64,000 nt of DNA. Origin: Ignelater luminosus (Eukaryota; Arthropoda; Insecta; Coleoptera; Elateridae). The position numbers and the translations under genes were made by a program. The number at the start of each line of letters is the position of its first letter. Positions within the stretch are counted from its first letter, which is position 1. The stretch lies in assembly GCA_011009095.1 (NCBI GenBank), contig VTPC01090432.1, forward strand, positions 1 through 64,000. Direction: 5' to 3'. The notes under the pieces were generated by a model, which saw only the letters and a list, made by a program, of their open reading frames with translations, was not told where the DNA came from and did no database searches. Shown piece after piece: positions 46,981 to 57,490 of the stretch.

Positions 46981-47150
46981 TGCCCGTATTTATAGTCACT
47001 ACTAGAGCCTAAGCTTAACTTAAACTTCAGAAGATACGCCTTGAATCAGCGCAAATGCTCAGCTCACAAGGTAAATTCAAGTTTGAAAACATTACAGCAA
47101 GTTACAGTAGATTTTGCCTTTGACTCAAGTACTGATTATAAATACGGGCA
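46981..47150. mobile_element. 170-bp MITE with terminal inverted repeats
   Basis: The left end TGCCCGTATTTATA and the right end TATAAATACGGGCA are perfect inverted repeats over 14 bp. Similarity continues inward, (G/A)TCA(C/G)TACT(A/T)GAG, so the repeats reach about 27 bp with a few mismatches. There is no coding capacity. The left flank ends TTA and the right flank starts CTA; no clean target duplication is visible, so the parent superfamily is unknown. I see no second copy in the window. Confidence 0.7.
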
Positions 47151-50100
47151 CTAGACAGTGGTTAATCTGAAAATGCCAAAGGCTTATAAAGTAGGACTTA
47201 GGCATTGGATTTTTTATTTAATATCGGCCGCATTACGGTCATAATATTTAAGGTTTTTCTTAGTCCCCTTGATATTTTGCGTAAGATAAGAATAAAAATA
47301 TGTTTGCTAGCGGACATGAAATTTGAAATTAGTAAATTTGATTCTCTACTGAAAGATAGTAATTTAGGCTTCAACTGTTCAAATAATATTAATCCAGTTA
47401 AATCCAACCCTCTAAATGCTGACACATCATTGAAGCGCATAACCCCGTTCTGTTTTGTTCTGATAATAAACAATGAAACTTTGGAAAATCAGTTATGTGA
47501 AGTTTTGAAACATTTTGATAATGTTGTCCATACTGGTTCGACCCTGTATAGCTCTTTTTACAGAAGATAAAATCCACTTCTACAAATCTCGTTGATAATT
47601 ATTATCAACTAAACCTAAATACGTATGCAATTAAAATCTTCTTACAACAATTTATAAAATTGTAATCATACGTTTTCCTAACGATCCAGTGTGCCAGGAG
47701 ACTAAACCTGCAGACTCAGACTTGAATACTCAAAATTTAAAGCTGCAACTTATGGCGTGCTTTTTTCTCTAGTTAATACAGTGTTTTTACACAAACAACA
47801 AGATTTGGGAATTGTTTTAATAGCAACGAAGATATGTCCCTTGAAAACCTTCTAATGTTTTCCTATTTTGTCTGTTTTTTTGAATGCAAACTCTGCATTC
47901 TAACAATCACCTAAATAAACCTTGAAAGCTTTTCCTAAAAACCCTTTTCTTAGCGTATTTATTACCAGACGAGTTGTAAAACTGAAATATGCAGACACAT
48001 GTATTTACACGGCTAGATAAGATTCAAATATTTTTTAATAGAAAAGAATTTCCATGTCACTGATAATGCAATCCTAGAACGCGATTCACAATCTACAATC
48101 ACAAATTGAAAATTAGAAATAAAAAGTAATTAGACGTTGTGAAAACTACATCTTTGTCATTCGTTTTAACATTAAAAACAAATTTGTGTTAATAAGGACA
48201 CTTTAATTAAAGCATTGAAAAGCAAACACACCATCTAACCGTAGAGTCACGTTACTCCACTATCTATTAGACACAAGAAACTCGTTTACCTTTACAGGCT
48301 TTTAAAACTAAGGTATAGTGTCTATACTTAATTCAAGCAGTTCCGATTGAGAATTAATCACTCGCCAAGCTCCACTTATTGATTAGCAACGTTTCTATAA
48401 ACATACAATTATTGTAAGGTTGAAAAGAAACGTGTTCAACTGTAAATGTTTCCAAATAGTCGCTTCGAGATTTTTGTAGGATATTTTCCCTAATCTCTGG
48501 AATTCCCCTTTTCATGCAATTAACCTAATTTTCTTCGAGTATTTATTTCTGGTAGTTTACCTGAAGCCATAACAAGTAAACAAACCACCCCCGGCCAATC
48601 GTTTTTGCCAAATGGATGTAACAAATAAATAACTTATAAATACAAAAAGAAACATTCTAAATTATATGTTTTGCTTCTGGAAAGTTTCACAAATAAAAGT
48701 AAAAATTTTGCGTTTATTTTCCAAGAACATTATATTTAGGATAAAATTCTTGATGTGCTCCAACGTAATTTCTAATTTTATTCATGCACCTACGCACATT
48801 ATAATGTACATTATAAATTCTTCACAAGGTGACGTGATAAGACATAAAAGAGAGAATAATGAGGAATTTTCTAATTGCAGGTTATTTCTTCAAAACGCCA
48901 TCTAATTTAATTTAAATTCTAACCTCTAAATCCACAATAAAGACAATTTTGAAAATTCACTTTTTTAAGTTTCCCATTGTGCTTTCGAAAATGACTTTAG
49001 GGAGTTTCATTCCTTTACTGCGTACGCAAGTTCTGTTTCACCCTCTTATCAAAACTGTTCCTGTGCGCTTCGGTTTCCCATTTACCGATTTCTGCGTTCA
49101 AATAAACCTCGAGGTTGTCGCGGCATTTCGCAAACTCTCTGTTTCTACCACCCTCTCAATAAAAATAAAACATGATCGTCGACAAATTCATCATCATAAT
49201 GTGCCCTATGTGTTCCACAGTTCATACCGCATGGCACCAGAGGCGCTGAAGTTGAAAGAGGCGGGTCTAGCGGTTTTATCGATTTACCGCTAGCGTCTCA
49301 ACGTTGGGTATTGACATAACTTCTCGCTTCCGTCTCCTGCAGTCCCGATTTAAGGATTCTTTAAAATATCTTTCCTACATTTTTTAAATGTAGGACGGAG
49401 ATGCAGTTATAAGAAAGGGTTTTAAGTCTGAAAACTTGCGCTCGACTTTTCGCACCTAAGGAATAAATTTCATCCTTGAAACTTATCGTTAAGTTTGAAA
49501 TGTGTAGACGTGTCAGCAAATTGTAAAGAGATCTTTTATTCAATTTTTGTACATCATGTCTTATTTCTCTATGGCTGGTTCGTAAATTGTATTATGAGGA
49601 CAGACAGCTCTTTGTATGATAATGAAATTTTCTACTAGATAAAAAGCTTCGATATATACACGTTTGTGGTGTGAAACAGTTTCAAGTTTGAAATTACGTA
49701 TAAAACTGGGAAAGTGCCTTTGCAAAACACACTCCCGAGCTTCGGAATATTAAAACAATTCTATGCAGTTGGCGGCAGATCGTTCTCTATATTTACAGGA
49801 ATACCAAGCGGAACTGTTTGAAATTACAAAAACGTTTAGGATTTTTTCACAGACTGCCATAAAATATTTAAAATGCACACACGTGTGATATAGGAAAATT
49901 TAGATTTAGGAAAATCGCATTTGACTTGAAAATGATTACAGCATACGGGCAAGCGGATCCAGACGATAAAAATAAGCTTATTCAGCAGCACTTTTATTTT
50001 CAAAGAGAAGGGCTGTTATATAACTTATTTTTACTGCCTCTGGAGCTCTAAGATAATCTGGCATGAACTCCAGAATACTCCTGGAATGAATTTTTCTTTT

Positions 50101-51456
50101 CCTTTTTACGACGCGCTGAATATTTTGTGTTATTTTGTTTTTTATACAAAAACAAAAAGTAATATCCTGCAGTTAAACAGAATCTTAAAAATACTTTGTC
50201 GGCGTTCACATTTATTAGCCTGCGAGACATCGTTTTGCTCTATCTTTTTTCCCTTAGTACAGATTTATACTCGACAGTTTGCTCACAACACCGTGGAATT
50301 GTTTTTGGGAATCAGTTTATATACCTATCGAGAGAGCATGTTTAAAGCGAAGGTTTGTTAGCGGATATAGGACAAAGTAAACATTACACGTGCATGTAGA
50401 TATCGCAAACTATTGATAAGTCACGTTTCCGTATCGTTCGAAAGGGACGCCAGCCTCAGTATATGTCGATAATAACCGTCGAAAAGTTTAAATTGATTGG
50501 ATAGCGCGAATCAGTTCCATTAAATTATTACCTGTTTCAGGTAATTCGCAGGATTGGATAGAAAACAGATATTTCAGCCTCCACCTTTGTATGTAATTAT
50601 GAAGTATGTGCATAGAATAATAATTATTAAACTAATAAAGGATTCTGAGTTAAATAATTATATTTCGAATGTGATAGTAATAAATACATAAAATACGGAA
50701 CAACCGATAAAATTACAGAGAAATAAAATAAAAAACAACAGATGATTACAGACTCAAGGCTTTATTTTTAAATTTTACATAAATGAATACAAATAATTGC
50801 CAAACTGGCAATAGCAGCTTTAAGTCGTTCTATATCATCTAAAAAAACTTACTTAGTCCAATGTAGTCACTAAATGTACTATTTTCAAATTTAAATAGGA
50901 TTTTCCCTTTTTTGTATTGGATACAAATTGGATCGCTTACTTTAAATTGTTTATTTTTTTCTTCCATTAAAGGTTGTGTTCTCATCAAAGAGAACTTGCC
51001 TTAAAAGTCGAAAGGAAATGAAGGTTCTTTTGAATTTGGTATGAGGTGAGTTGTTTGGGTTAAAAATCTGAGTTGAGATTTAACGACCTGCTGCTTTATT
51101 TCTCAAAAGCCGATTTATAACTTTGGTTAAAGTTTTCAACTGAATTTCTTATAGAAATTCTCAAAACTTCTCGTTCGTTTACAAATTTTTAGGTTTTCCT
51201 TAGACTATGGAATTTTTTTTGTCCTGAATTGATACTTTCCCTTATATGAGTTATTAATCAAGTCTAAAGTGTAGTTAGAAAAATAGAAAAAAAAATCCCG
51301 TGCGCCAAGAAAGTTTCGGAAAGCGGAAAGTGTGGTGGATCATATTGTCCCAGTTGTGTTTATGAGTAGGACAATATATCCCAAACAAAATGCAAATGGT
51401 AGATAAAGCAAAATACTGAATGTATTTTAAAAGATAAAAAATATATTGTAGAAAAT
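47151..51456. other. Stretch without a recognised gene
   Basis: Open frames on both strands over 47198-47570 (121 codons plus, 91 minus), at 48949-49293 (114 codons plus) and 50086-50361 (91 codons plus) are longer than usual for this DNA, but none resembles a known family. The 48949-49293 frame covers a patch with higher GC. Part of 50700-51450 could be the 3' flank of the piggyBac element. Confidence 0.35.
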
Positions 51457-53015
51457 CTATGAATGGAAAGGCGTGAAACAATCTGTACACAGTGGAACAT
51501 TGCATGAAAAACAAGCGTATTTGGTCCTCTTATCTTTCTTTTTTGAGCGCATTTTGTGCAGCGTTGTTATCTGGAGATGTTAATTGGCAAATGGTCATCT
51601 ATATCTAGTAACATTTTGGGCCTCTTTGATAGAGCCCCGCTGATTCTTCGCTTGGCCTCAGCTGACTTTTGTCTAGTTAGCACAAGCTATTCAGCCAGAG
51701 TGACCACATACTAAATAAACTTGACTTTTATGTTCATTACGTCTTGGTGTATGGTATAGGTTTTTACTGCAGTTGCCATAATGAACTTGTAAAAAAACTT
51801 TTTTCATCATTTTGAAGATGTCTTGTCATAGTCATAAACACAGACTGTTTGGTGGAATGCGTCCACCTCTCCCATTATTTTGTTATATATTCCTGATTTG
51901 TGAAAATCACTACATACTAATACCTCTTTCGAATCCATTAATCTGCTAGCTAGGATGGCGTTGCCATTGGCCACAAAATAAGAGTTTTCTCTCGTAAGAG
52001 TTTCTATAAACTTCGGCATGTTCCTTTCGCTTCTTATGTAGTTCTCGACTGTAGTGCATGGTAATTCATTCAAAAGCTTGATGCTAGTAAGGAATTTATC
52101 GCAAGCATTGAGCTCATTATGGCTCTGAAGTGTTTCGGCAAAGTTTCAAAGTAACCGTTCACCTAATGTGTGTCATGTTTTTGCCTGCGTATATATTCCT
52201 GTCAGAAATGTAGCCGTTCGTTGAGTCACAACGCTGTCACACTTTTATCCTCCCGTTAATCGGTTTGAGTAATAATCTTCCTCAGTTACTACTTTTTGAA
52301 AAGTATACTTGGAGCAATTTATCAATTCCCGAACGTAATAAAGCTTTCCAGACTCAGCAGGTTTCTCAGGGTTATTGAAATACAATTTTGACATCAAAAT
52401 TTAAAACTGGTTCCTTGACATGAACTTTTTCATAAACGAGTTTCCGATTGACTCATTCTGAGACCAATAATCATTTTGACTAGGGACGTGATTATAGCAC
52501 AGCACAAATATCAAACCAACTAGAACAATAATTTCATCTTTATCTATCATTGGAATGTTTTGGTTATTCACCCTGTTGTATATTATCAGTCTTTCATTAG
52601 TCGTGCACTAGGCAATGAAAATTAAGAAACCTTTTGAAAACATCAACTTGAAGGAATATAGGTCAGTTTGCAATTTGTTGACTGGTACTCAAACTTTAAG
52701 TTTAGAGTGCCCTAGAATCGAGTAAATAAAACAAAAGTCTTAGAAGGGCTAGCCCAAACAATTAGATCTGAATTATTACTGTTTGGCCCACCTTGAGTTT
52801 TATTATTAGTTGGTTCAGGAGGTTGTGTTGGTTTCTTATTTTTGGTTGCATTCATTTTACTTTCTTCAGCTGAACTCCCACCCCTTTCCCTGGTCATCGG
52901 AGGAAATATACTCCGATTCTGACGAAGAAAAATCCACATCATCACCCCACTTTCATCGTCGTGTTTGCTGCAGAAGGTCTATAATCTCTGTGGCTGTCAA
53001 ACACCTTCTACTCAT
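51457..53015 (-). pseudogene. piggyBac-type transposase fossil
   Basis: Starts at ATG 53015: MSRRCLTATEIIDLLQQ, then a stop, then DDVDFSSSESEYISSDDQGKG, the acidic N-terminus typical of piggyBac transposases. The middle is badly eroded. The open piece 52073-51807 holds ENYIRSERNMPKF, DSKEVLVCSDFH and IMGEVDAFHQTV, matching the MGGVD(x)xDQ block that follows the catalytic core, and runs into SSKWWKKVF. After frameshifts the Cys-rich C-terminus appears: CTKCAQK, then RTKYACFSCNVPLCTDCF and FH before the stop at 51457-51459. The catalytic Asp of MGGVD is present, with the second Gly changed to Glu. In active relatives the enzyme excises and inserts the element at TTAA. It is inactive, with many stops. 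A TTAA at 53394-53397 followed (minus strand) by CACCCAGTGAGCC is a possible left end, unpaired. Confidence 0.8.
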
Positions 53016-54095
53016 TCTAAATAATAATAATACTATTTTGCAGTTAGTTTTCAACGCCAGTGGAATATATCACTGGGACAATATATACCAGAAATTTTTA
53101 TCAGTTTAGAACAAAACAAAGATTGTTACGTACCTCAGTCAATTTGCTTTGTAGCAGTAAATATCAATAAAAGACTAATGTCTATCAGGTAATTACAAGG
53201 AAGAAAAACGGTAAAAATTTTGTCAAATGTTTTTAACACGTGGTGGCTTCTGTAAACTAAAATGCCAAATCATAAATCCAATATAGCGCATCAAGGCCAT
53301 CAGCTGCTTTTATGTCATTGTATACACCACAAACTACCATTGGGACGACGCGACAGGCAGTGCAACTCAAATGGGTTTCTGGCTCACTGGGTGTTAATAC
53401 ATGAATCTTGAGACGTATTCTCCCACTGGCAGTCTAAGGGGTAAAATGATTGGCCTCAATACTTCAGGTTTCTTTAACTTAAAATCTCCAAAAGAAGATT
53501 TTAAGTAAAAGCTTTTAACTTTTTTAAGGAAAGTTACACTAAATTCTGTATAGAAGATGGAACTTTAAAACTGATCTTTTCGAGTTGATTTTAATCAACC
53601 GTTAACTCTGAATAATATTCTAGTTTCTTGTTAATAGACAGTTTTACCTCAAAGTGATTACATGAAGTCTAAAGCACCTAGAGTTTATGAGAAAGTTCCA
53701 CGTCTATTGAAGCACACACAGTGATTCAATGAGTTCGTAACAATAAACTCGCTGGTCTAAAGTAAACATAACAAACTACAGGCTTACCTTTCAATTTAAT
53801 TAGGTACTAAATATCTGATTTGACCGGAACAGACTACCAAACCAGTTTTAGCTTTTTTCTATATTTTTTTCTGCGACCTAACAAAAGATTTATTAACTTC
53901 GCATTTCTGGTATTATATAGCACGGTTAAGTCACATTTGATTTTAAGAACACGTTGAGCATTAGAGTTAAGAAAGCCTAAGCTAACAAAGTTTGACATTA
54001 TTATTATAGAACCTGGGACCTGTCCAATACACCCAGATGAACTACAGCCGTAAAGATTTATTGTGCTTTTCCAGCTAGTTCTAGCCCTTTGCTTT
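53016..54095. other. Flank upstream of the piggyBac fossil, no gene seen
   Basis: 53016-53394 may be 5' untranslated sequence of the piggyBac element up to a TTAA at 53394. 53400-54095 is AT-rich and unassigned. Confidence 0.4.
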
Positions 54096-54099
54096 CAAT

Positions 54100-54480
54100 C
54101 AGACCACACAGGTGGTTAGTCGAGTTTGGATTTTATTGTAACAAGCCTGAAAAGTTTAAATCTATGTTCAACTGTTTCGAAGTCTTCCCCGCATAGTCTG
54201 CCGTCCAGATCACAGTTAAACAATTTCACATTGTGGAGGTGATGAAAGGTGGTCTGCAAATTACCCTACTGTAGTTCTTAGCTGAGTTCTACTCGTTCTG
54301 TCAAACCTTCCAGGTATGTCTTTTTTGTCCTTTGATCTATATGTTTATAGCTTCGCTAAGAAAACTTTTAGGTAGACGTTCGGCTTCTTCTTTGCTTTCA
54401 TGTCCACTATGCCCTGGTACGCAATTTTGGTTAATTGTATTTAAGTCTGCCAAGGTGCACTTTTACCCCTTGAAAAGGAT
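54100..54480 (-). pseudogene. LINE RNase H and C-terminal zinc remnant
   Basis: On the minus strand, NQNCVPGHSGHESKEEAERL (54430-54375) matches the (V/I)PGHSGIxGNEEADxLA block of LINE RNase H domains; the Asn and the catalytic Asp of NEEAD are changed. About 170 bp on, a degenerate RLCGEDFETVEH (54200-54160) corresponds to the CRxCxxxxETxxH zinc-like motif found after RNase H in R1/Jockey-type LINEs. No upstream domains are recognised in 54480-55015. It is a short remnant of an element unlike the neighbouring RTE copy. Confidence 0.65.
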
Positions 54481-55017
54481 TGAGTGATCTTCTCCTCAGT
54501 TGATGTTGTGTCTTCACGCGCTTATTCTTGGTCACCTTGCTTCATATATACCCACCGTCGCAGCTGGTTGCTGACGTCTGGGTAATTTCTCTGCCATCCA
54601 TCTGCCCAGATGAATTTTTCTCACTGTCGGTCTCCATAGGAGCAGACACTTGAACAGAAGCTAGTCTCTGCTTCAAGGCGTCCGAACACATCTTATCTAC
54701 GACTAGTTTTGTAGTGTCCATGAACACTACTTCCTGGTCGCCCGAGGATAAGGATGATTTTTTTTTAGTTTACTTGTACGATACCACGAGTATAGACGAA
54801 ATAAAGATTCACATAGGCAGAGACCTAATTACCGATGTAAAACCAAATTCTCAGATAGGTCTCCAGATATCTCTGAGGATCTGTTAATTAGACTCTACAC
54901 CCCTTCGGCAAGACACTTTGAGGTTTGGGGAGTGTTTTTCGACTCTCTAGATTCATCAGGTTCTGCTTAAGCAGTGCCCTCGCATGACGATTTCTCAAAC
55001 TATACACTTACCTGCAT
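54481..55017. other. Stretch without a recognised gene
   Basis: The minus-strand frame 54727-54542 contains a Thr/Ser-rich stretch with DGREITQTSATSCDGG but no family match. It may be internal sequence of the RNase H LINE to its left. Nothing else is seen. Confidence 0.35.
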
Positions 55018-55019
55018 GT

Positions 55020-57490
55020 GATAAAAAGAAACATTTCGATCTTTGATCGAATTGACTTTTATAGCTATCCAAATTTTCAGTTTCATTTCTTATCTCTATC
55101 TACCTTTCAGTGTAAGGCTGGGTTGTCTGTTAGTTCGTCTTCTTTTTTCACAATTCTTTTTATGCTTTCCTGTCTTGCGTTAGTCGTTTCGCTTCATCCC
55201 ATTCAATTTGACTCTTTTCACATGCTTCTTCTGTCCATGTTTTTCTTTCTGCTTTTTCTTGCTTCATACACTTTTCTTGTAATTCTTGTTGTCTTTTTGT
55301 GGTTGTCTGTGTTTTAGATCTATATGTCAATATCGGGATTGCTACTTTTTTCTATTCCTATATCCTCTTTTGTTATCTCTCTTTTTAAGATTGTGTATTT
55401 TATACTGTTAAATAGTTTTTCTGCAGCTCCTATTCTTTTCTCTCTTTATTTAGTTTTCCGTCTTGTGTAATTACTGAGCCTAAATATTTAAACTTTTCTA
55501 CTTATTGTAGGGGTTTTTCGTTTATCTGGATTGCATGTTTTTCTCCATCTTTACTTATTATCAGTGTTTTTGTCTCATTAATGTTAATATTCATATTAAT
55601 ATTTTTTAAGTGTCTCTTGAGCAGTGATGGGTAAGGTACAATAATATTTTATCTAGATACAGATACAGATAAGCAAATGGTTATTGTATCTAGTAACAGA
55701 TACAAGATATATTTTCATAATTATATCTAGATTCAGATACAAGATGTAATTACGGTACTATCTAGATACTGTATCTATCTAGATAGTTTGTATTTATATA
55801 ATACCCATCACTGTGAAAATTCGTTCAGTATTTTGATCTTTTGCGATGATGTGCTTATCGTCTGTATATCATAATTCTAATCTATTTTTCTGTCTTATTG
55901 TGTGTTGTTTAGCTTCTTTTCTTGTTTTCTTTATGGCTTCATCTAATACTATTGTGAATAATAATGGACTCAGTATACACCCTTGTCTTACCCTTTTCGT
56001 TGTTTCAAACACATTCGATTTCTCGTTTCTGATTCTTACATAATTCTTTGTTTTTCTGTACTGGCTCTGGACGCTTTTCACAAATTGTAAGTTCCCTGGT
56101 ATTTCTCTGTCTTGTAGAACTCTCCGTGTATTTTCTCTGTTAACTCTATCGAAGGCCTCTTCTAGATCGATAAAACACACGTGTGTTTTACTTGCACTTT
56201 TTATGGTTTTCTTGCTTATTTGTCTCAGGATAAAAACTGCCTCCTGCATACCTTTGTTTTTATTATTTTATTGAACATGTTTCTTAGGTCTTCTAAAAGA
56301 CCACTTGGTAGCGCTTTGAGCATTTCCGCTGAGATTTTATCATGTTCTGTTGCTTTACCTGTTTTTGCTTTTTTGATTGCTTCCTTAAGTTCTTCCATTG
56401 TAACTTCATCTTCCTGTCCTTGCTCGAATTCTTCTTCGCTTCTGTGTTCTTGCTCTTTGGTTGTTCTTTGTATTTTCTCCCCTTCTAGCACTTCTTTGAA
56501 ATAATCTTTGCATTTCTCCATTGTTTTGTCTTTTTCCGTTATTGTTTCCTCGTTGTCGTTTTTGATATTTCTAATCATTTGAGGATTCTTATCTTCTGTA
56601 TCTCTGATTACTCCGAAGAACAGTTTTTGATTCTCGTTATATGCTCTTCCAAAGTCTTTCTATGTTTTTTGTTTTTCTTCTTTAATAATTCTTTTTACTG
56701 ACCCCCTTTCTTTTTTATATTGCTTATAATCTTTATTACGTTCGGTGTTTATCTATTTTCTCCATGTTTCTTTTGTCTTTTTAACTGCTGCCTTTATTAT
56801 TCCACCAATGTGTTCTTTTCACCTTTCTGTTTGTAATAATTGACATTCCACAGATCCCTTCTGCTACTGATAGGATTGTTTGTTTAAGTGTTCTCCATAT
56901 CTTTTCTATGTTTTTGTTTCCCTTGCGTATTTTGGTGTTTCCTTTAAAGTCTCTTGGTATTGTTTTTGTGGTTGTCTTTTTTAACTTATAGCATTCTATT
57001 TTCTTTTTTACTGTTTTCCTTTTGTTGCCTTGTTCTACTTTTGCTTTGTTCTTTATTGTAACTGTAATTAAGTAGTGGTCGCTCCTAGCTATGCCCCTCT
57101 TCTTGCTCTAATGTCAGTAACTTTGTGCCACTAATGTTTACTCACAAGGAAGTAGTAAATCATGGATTTCTCATTTCTGCTTCTTACTTCCTTGGTTTTT
57201 TTGTGGATATCTTTATGCATGAAATGTGTATTTCCAATTTTGAGTTCGTTTTCAAGACAGAATTCGATTAATCGTTTCCCATTTGAGTTCTTCTCTTTTC
57301 CATATTTTCGCAGGCAACATTCTATTCCTTTATTTCTGTTTTCAACTGTTTTCCCAACCCTCCTATTCAAGCCTCTCATTATTATTACGTTATGTTTACT
57401 CTCATCAACCTGTTTTTGAAGTTCTGTGTAGAATTAACCTTTTTACCCTTTCTGCGCGTCTTCTTTTGATGCGTAGGCCACTATTATTCA
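55020..57490 (-). mobile_element. RTE-like LINE (copy 2), 5'-truncated and deleted
   Basis: Same family group as the element at 12.8-16.6 kb. Reading right to left: endonuclease with MRGLNRRVGKTVENRN (where GDLNGRVG is usual) and FCLENELKIGNTHF at 57379-57131; linker with ITEKDKTMEKCKDYFKEVL and KAIKKAKTGKATEHDKISAE (56578-56320), then IKTK. The reverse transcriptase resumes at QEAVFILRQISKKT, so about 60-70 residues of the fingers are deleted. FIDLEEAFDRV, RQGCILSPLLF and a diverged YTDD (55857-55868, both catalytic Asp kept) follow. A 192-bp MITE interrupts the palm. The C-terminus has a short PILTY and RKTWTEE...WDEAKRLTQDRK stretch, with the RRDRIRN block deleted. The element stops before its ORF1 and most of the endonuclease, a normal result of abortive reverse transcription. 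Confidence 0.82.
55622..55813. mobile_element. 192-bp hAT-like MITE inside RTE copy 2
   Basis: Perfect 12-bp terminal inverted repeats, CAGTGATGGGTA left and TACCCATCACTG right. CAGNGNTGGG-type ends are characteristic of hAT transposons. The interior has several GTATCTAGATAC/ATACAGATAC-type elements on both strands, an internal palindromic structure seen in some non-autonomous hAT elements. There is no coding capacity. The insertion falls in the RT palm just after the YTDD motif. I did not find a clean 8-bp target duplication. Confidence 0.8.

Noticed and set aside
47205..47570. 121-codon plus-strand frame, the longest unassigned one
   Set aside because: Opposite strand is also open, no known motif, no splice context; kept as unassigned only.
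48949..49293. 114-codon plus-strand frame covering a GC-richer patch
   Set aside because: No recognisable family, and the reading looks patchy and random in composition.
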